Below, piece by piece: positions 6,097-8,768 of a stretch of DNA of 8,768 bases. The DNA is from CAYWLI01 sp964519535 (GTDB taxonomy: Bacteria > Desulfobacterota > B13-G15 > RBG-16-54-18): NCBI GenBank assembly GCA_964519535.1, contig CAZFIR010000037.1, positions 1-8,768 on the forward strand, read 5' to 3'. The position numbers were made by a program, and so were the translations under genes. Below the pieces are notes generated by a model. That model ran no database searches. It was not told where the DNA came from and saw only the letters and a program-made list of their open reading frames with translations. How positions within the stretch are numbered: the stretch's first letter is position 1; every line of letters starts with the position of its first letter.

Positions 6097-6120
6097 CCAA
6101 TTGCTCCGGAGGAGGAGACC

Positions 6121-6876
6121 ATGGACGTCGTACGGAAGATAATCGAGATCGATGAAAGGCTCTGTAATGGCTGCGGAGAGTGTGTGCCCGCGTGTGCCGA
6201 GGGAGCCATCCAGGTTGTTGATGGCAAGGCCCGGTTGCTGGCAGAAAAATACTGTGACGGGTTGGGGGCCTGTTTGGGTGAGTGTCCCACCGGGGCCCTC
6301 AAGATCATAGAGCGAGAGGCCGAGGAATTTGATGAGGAGGCCGTCGAAGGGTATGTAAACGCACGTACGCATGATGAGAAAAGGGCAGAGGCAACCCTGG
6401 CCTGCGGATGTCCCTCAACGCAGGTACAGAGTTTTGAATTACCGCCATCAAGCCAGGAGCGCAGCGAGCCAGATACCCATGATTGCATGGCATCGGCCCT
6501 CTCCCATTGGCCTGTCCAGATCAGGCTGGTGCCGCTGACTGCCCCGTTTTTGCAGGGGGCTCATCTGCTGGTGGCGGCGGACTGCACGCCGGTGGCCTAT
6601 CCCCATTTCCATCGGGATTTTTTAGAGGGGAAGGTCGTCATGGTGGGGTGTCCAAAGTTCGACGACAACCAGGAGTATATTCAACGATTCGCCGATATCT
6701 TTAAGACGGCCAATATCAAGGGCATCACGGTGGTCGTGATGGAGGTGCCCTGCTGTCAGGGCCTGCCCGTGATCGCAAACAAAGCGATGGAATTGGCAGG
6801 CAAGAAAATCCCCATAGATCAGGTGATCATCGGCAGGAGGGGCGAGATTTTGGGGAGAGAGAGGTTGGTGGCTTGA
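6121..6876 (+). CDS. Ferredoxin-like 4Fe-4S protein fused to Cys-rich domain (FrdX-like)
   Basis: A 251-residue cytoplasmic protein. The N-terminal ferredoxin domain has a complete CxxCxxCxxxC motif (Cys15, 18, 21, 25) for one 4Fe-4S cluster. The second motif, YCDGLGACLGECPTGAL (44-60), has Cys45, Cys51 and Cys55 but Leu48 where the second ligand belongs, so that site may hold a 3Fe-4S cluster or a labile iron. A linker follows, then a domain from about 93 on with GCPS (96-99), AADC (153-155), GCPKFDD (176-182) and VPCCQG (209-214). I recall this architecture as 'ferredoxin fused to uncharacterized domain' (FrdX), linked in comparative genomics to the hybrid-cluster protein and HcpR regulons; no hcp gene is in this window. 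The start ATG has GGAGGAGGAG just upstream. It is the second gene of the HD operon and ends 25 nt from the convergent glycosyltransferase. Its electron-transfer partner is unknown. Confidence 0.85.
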   Translation: MDVVRKIIEIDERLCNGCGECVPACAEGAIQVVDGKARLLAEKYCDGLGACLGECPTGALKIIEREAEEFDEEAVEGYVNARTHDEKRAEATLACGCPSTQVQSFELPPSSQERSEPDTHDCMASALSHWPVQIRLVPLTAPFLQGAHLLVAADCTPVAYPHFHRDFLEGKVVMVGCPKFDDNQEYIQRFADIFKTANIKGITVVVMEVPCCQGLPVIANKAMELAGKKIPIDQVIIGRRGEILGRERLVA

Positions 6877-6901
6877 TGTATGGGTAGTTGTTAGAAGCCC
6901 T

Positions 6902-8137
6902 TTATTGCGCCTTCTCATTGGCTAAGGGGTGCAAGGGGACAAGGACCGAGCCCTTTGTAATTTTGTACTTGTGCCTTCTCCACATCACTGTCCGGCTGAC
7001 GAACGGTACAAACCAGATACAGCCTATGATGATATCCTTTATGGGTGACAAGAGGTAATGAAAAAAGCGATGGGCAGATCGAATCCTTTTGCCCAAAGCG
7101 TAATCCCCGATTATCTTTATGAGAAAAACCGCGGTGGCCAAGGAGATCGTGCGTGTAGTGGGCCCCAATAAGACGAGCGGGAGGCATGATATGAATACGG
7201 CGTTGCTTACTATCTCAGCGACATAGCCGATCGCTCCAAGCTTCCACCGCAATTTCCCCCATCGTGCGTGTCTCTTGACAAATTGTTTCATAGTCCGATA
7301 GTGATTGACCGCATTGACCACATGACCGGAGGTAATAACCCGCGCACCTCTCTTATGTATCTTCTGCCCAATGATATAGTCCTCTGCGAGGACGTTCTTT
7401 ACAGCCTCAAACCCGCCTATCGCTTCGAAGTCCTTCTTGCGCATCAACATAGATTTCCCGACGACCACGGGCATCTTAAAAAACGTGGTCAGAAGGGCAA
7501 CATTGCCGATAACAAATGAGTTAAGATGCAGGTTTTCAAACAGCGAGCTGATGGTTCTGCTGCCGATACCTCGTATGAGATTGCTCACCAGCGCGACGTG
7601 GGGGTCTTCCATGTGCTTAATTATCTCGCGGAGATAATCTTTGTCGACTCTGACATCGCTATCACTGATCAGGATGTAGGGAAATTGTGAGATGCTATAG
7701 GCGCCAATGAGGTTATTGACCTTTGGGTTCAAGGCGTAATCCGTCTTTTTTACAACGATTGATATTTTTTTCTGGGGATACATCTTCTTGATTTTTTGTG
7801 CCAGTTTCAGTGTGGGGTCACTCGCTTCCTCGAGAGAGAATATAATCTCATATTCCGGGTAGTCCTGGTTGCAGAAGCTCACGAGATTATCAAGGAGATC
7901 GTCATCCAGTCCTTTGAGGGGCTTAAGGATCGATATGGGGGGGGAGAATCTAGCCGGCGATGGCGGAGGGTGGGATGCATCTCTTCTGCCAATCAATGCT
8001 CCCTTTCTTTCGGACAGAAAATCCGATTCCGGCAAGACGGAGTTTTTCGGTATGGAAGCCCGAATAGCGAGGTTTTGCAGCACTATGTTGACAATCCCCA
8101 CCGTTACCAGGCCGGCACAAATGAAGAATATTGCCAT
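6902..8137 (-). CDS. Membrane glycosyltransferase, ceramide glucosyltransferase / HpnI-like (GT21)
   Basis: A 411-residue inner-membrane GT-A enzyme expected to transfer a sugar or N-acetylglucosamine from a nucleotide-sugar to a lipid. One N-terminal TM segment (2-25) is followed by a Pro-rich linker (55-67) and the catalytic domain: SILKPLKGLDDDLLDNLVSF (69-88), QDYPEYEIIF, the DSDVRVD metal-binding motif (Asp159, Asp161), AEDYIIG (Asp253), and RHARWGKLRW (289-298), matching the (Q/R)xxRW signature of GT21. Two to four TM segments follow (about 305-390). HpnI of hopanoid biosynthesis is the closest bacterial relative I recall, but no other hpn gene is in view, so a different lipid acceptor is possible. 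The ATG at 8135-8137 starts directly at the TM segment. The frame is open to a TTG at 8176, which I reject. The only Shine-Dalgarno, GGGAGG, is 17 nt upstream and lies in a hairpin. It stands alone, convergent with the ferredoxin-like gene. Confidence 0.85.
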   Translation of the reverse strand: MAIFFICAGLVTVGIVNIVLQNLAIRASIPKNSVLPESDFLSERKGALIGRRDASHPPPSPARFSPPISILKPLKGLDDDLLDNLVSFCNQDYPEYEIIFSLEEASDPTLKLAQKIKKMYPQKKISIVVKKTDYALNPKVNNLIGAYSISQFPYILISDSDVRVDKDYLREIIKHMEDPHVALVSNLIRGIGSRTISSLFENLHLNSFVIGNVALLTTFFKMPVVVGKSMLMRKKDFEAIGGFEAVKNVLAEDYIIGQKIHKRGARVITSGHVVNAVNHYRTMKQFVKRHARWGKLRWKLGAIGYVAEIVSNAVFISCLPLVLLGPTTRTISLATAVFLIKIIGDYALGKRIRSAHRFFHYLLSPIKDIIIGCIWFVPFVSRTVMWRRHKYKITKGSVLVPLHPLANEKAQ

Positions 8138-8152
8138 GTTGCATGATATTCT

Positions 8153-8168
8153 AGCCTCCCGAGAGGCT
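8153..8168 (-). promoter_or_regulatory. Small hairpin in the glycosyltransferase leader
   Basis: Perfect 6-bp arms AGCCTC and GAGGCT enclose four bases. On the minus-strand transcript the 3' arm contains the GGGAGG that is the only Shine-Dalgarno-like run before the ATG, so folding would mask it. It could modulate translation, or be chance; the 17-nt distance to the ATG makes the role of that GGGAGG uncertain. Confidence 0.3.
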
Positions 8169-8295
8169 TCTGGCAATATCTTTATTTTTCTTGAATCGCT
8201 GTTTAACGGATTGATTTTTTCCGCCGTGGAAGGTATATTCCAGAGTATAGGGGCTTCGTATTATGCAAATCGCGAGAAATCTATAAGATTTATCT

Positions 8296-8312
8296 GAAAA
8301 CGTCCCAGACGT
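8296..8312 (-). terminator. Weak intrinsic terminator candidate after the TonB-like gene
   Basis: On the minus strand, 20 nt past the TonB-like stop, ACGTC and GACGT form a perfect 5-bp stem around TGG, followed by a short T-run (complement of 8296-8299). Flanking TGAAA and TTTCA could extend the stem past a bulge. The stem is short and the T-run is four bases, so efficiency is doubtful. The rest of the 195-bp gap from 8138 to 8332 shows AT-rich sequence and no convincing promoter or gene. Confidence 0.35.
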
Positions 8313-8332
8313 ATCAAGCTTTCATGGAAAAA

Positions 8333-8768
8333 TCAGAAGTCACTATTTTGAAGCTGAAAGGTAATTAGGATGTTTACCCAGGAGCGAATTGGAACCTTGC
8401 CCCGCTTGGCAGGGATGAATCTCCATGTTTTCATCGCTTCGAGAGCGGATTGATCGAGCACCTCGTAGCCGGAAGACTTTTCCACCTCGACTTTCCCCAC
8501 CCGACCATTCGTGAGGACCTCCACCTTCAACAGGACTTTCCCGTGGTATCCTTGCTGCCGGGCTTCCAGAGGATATGCAGGTTTTGGATTTTCAATATAT
8601 CTGGGGGAAGAGACATCGGATCTGCCAAAACCTTTTAAACCGAAAAAACTCCGGCCCTTCCCCGTTTCGCCCCCCCTACCTTCCGATCCAGGCCCTTCTT
8701 CTCCTGTCCCTTGTCCTTCAACAGAAGCACCCATGGTGGAATCTCCAAGCCCTGTCTCAGGTTCGTCT
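8333..8768 (-). CDS. TonB-like energy transducer, C-terminal part (runs off right edge)
   Basis: The frame is open to the window's right edge; 144 residues are visible. The upstream part is a Gly/Glu-rich, low-complexity linker (GEEGPGSEGRGG) expected to cross the periplasm. The last 85 or so residues form the TonB C-terminal domain: NPKPAYPLEARQQGYHGKV, LTNGRVGKVEVEKSSGYEVLD, ALEAMKTWRFIPAKRG and the final strand NILITFQL. In the TonB system this domain contacts TonB boxes of outer-membrane receptors while an N-terminal TM segment, not in view here, couples to ExbB/ExbD. The ATG at 8734 is an internal Met, not the start, since the frame continues upstream and a membrane anchor is still missing. 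A periplasmic TonB-family protein of other function cannot be excluded. It ends 195 bp before the glycosyltransferase start and appears to be the last gene of an upstream operon. Confidence 0.88.
   Translation of the reverse strand, partial: DEPETGLGDSTMGASVEGQGTGEEGPGSEGRGGETGKGRSFFGLKGFGRSDVSSPRYIENPKPAYPLEARQQGYHGKVLLKVEVLTNGRVGKVEVEKSSGYEVLDQSALEAMKTWRFIPAKRGKVPIRSWVNILITFQLQNSDF

Noticed and set aside
6877..6901. Bidirectional terminator between the convergent ferredoxin and glycosyltransferase genes
   Set aside because: Only a 5-bp AGAAG/CTTCT pairing across the junction was found, with no T-run.

Overview
The window looks like chromosomal sequence from a Gram-negative anaerobe or microaerobe. 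A TonB C-terminal domain implies an outer membrane. An HpnI/GT21-type glycosyltransferase suggests hopanoids or glycolipids. The two-gene SufC/SufB-type Fe-S machinery, a ferredoxin-like protein and an FNR-type regulator suit an anaerobic lifestyle. A Desulfobacterota- or Nitrospirota-like lineage is the best guess, inferred from gene content only. I see no IS element, CRISPR array, tRNA, rRNA or phage gene.

Layout. (1) Positions 1-2194, minus strand: a tight operon of a SufC-type ATPase, a SufB/D-type scaffold overlapping it by 23 nt, and a DUF166-like protein 6 nt further on that runs off the left edge. A candidate promoter with an inverted repeat over its -10 element precedes it (2297-2332). 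(2) Positions 2353-5242, minus strand: a Crp/Fnr-family regulator, a site-2 protease with two CBS domains, and a predicted 10-TM metal exporter (ArsP_2 / 'putative manganese transporter' type). (3) Positions 5359-6876, plus strand, divergent from the regulator: a zinc-ribbon/HD-domain phosphohydrolase followed by a ferredoxin fused to a Cys-rich domain (FrdX-like). (4) Positions 6902-8137, minus strand: a membrane glycosyltransferase of the ceramide-glucosyltransferase/HpnI kind. (5) Positions 8333-8768, minus strand: the C-terminal part of a TonB-like protein running off the right edge.

How they may work together. The most informative site is the 116-bp divergent region between the regulator and the HD gene. 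It holds a perfect 14-bp FNR/DNR-class palindrome (5284-5297). Its centre lies exactly 41.5 bp upstream of the start site implied by a -10-like TATCCT for the HD-ferredoxin operon, and it also supplies a -35-like TTGACT for the regulator. The regulator's recognition helix has the FNR-type E..SR pattern, but the protein has no cysteine. My reading is that this cysteine-less FNR-type regulator controls both operons in response to a redox or nitrosative signal. The neighbouring Fe-S assembly operon would then sit beside the system that uses or protects Fe-S proteins. The wiring is inferred; the sites and motifs are visible.
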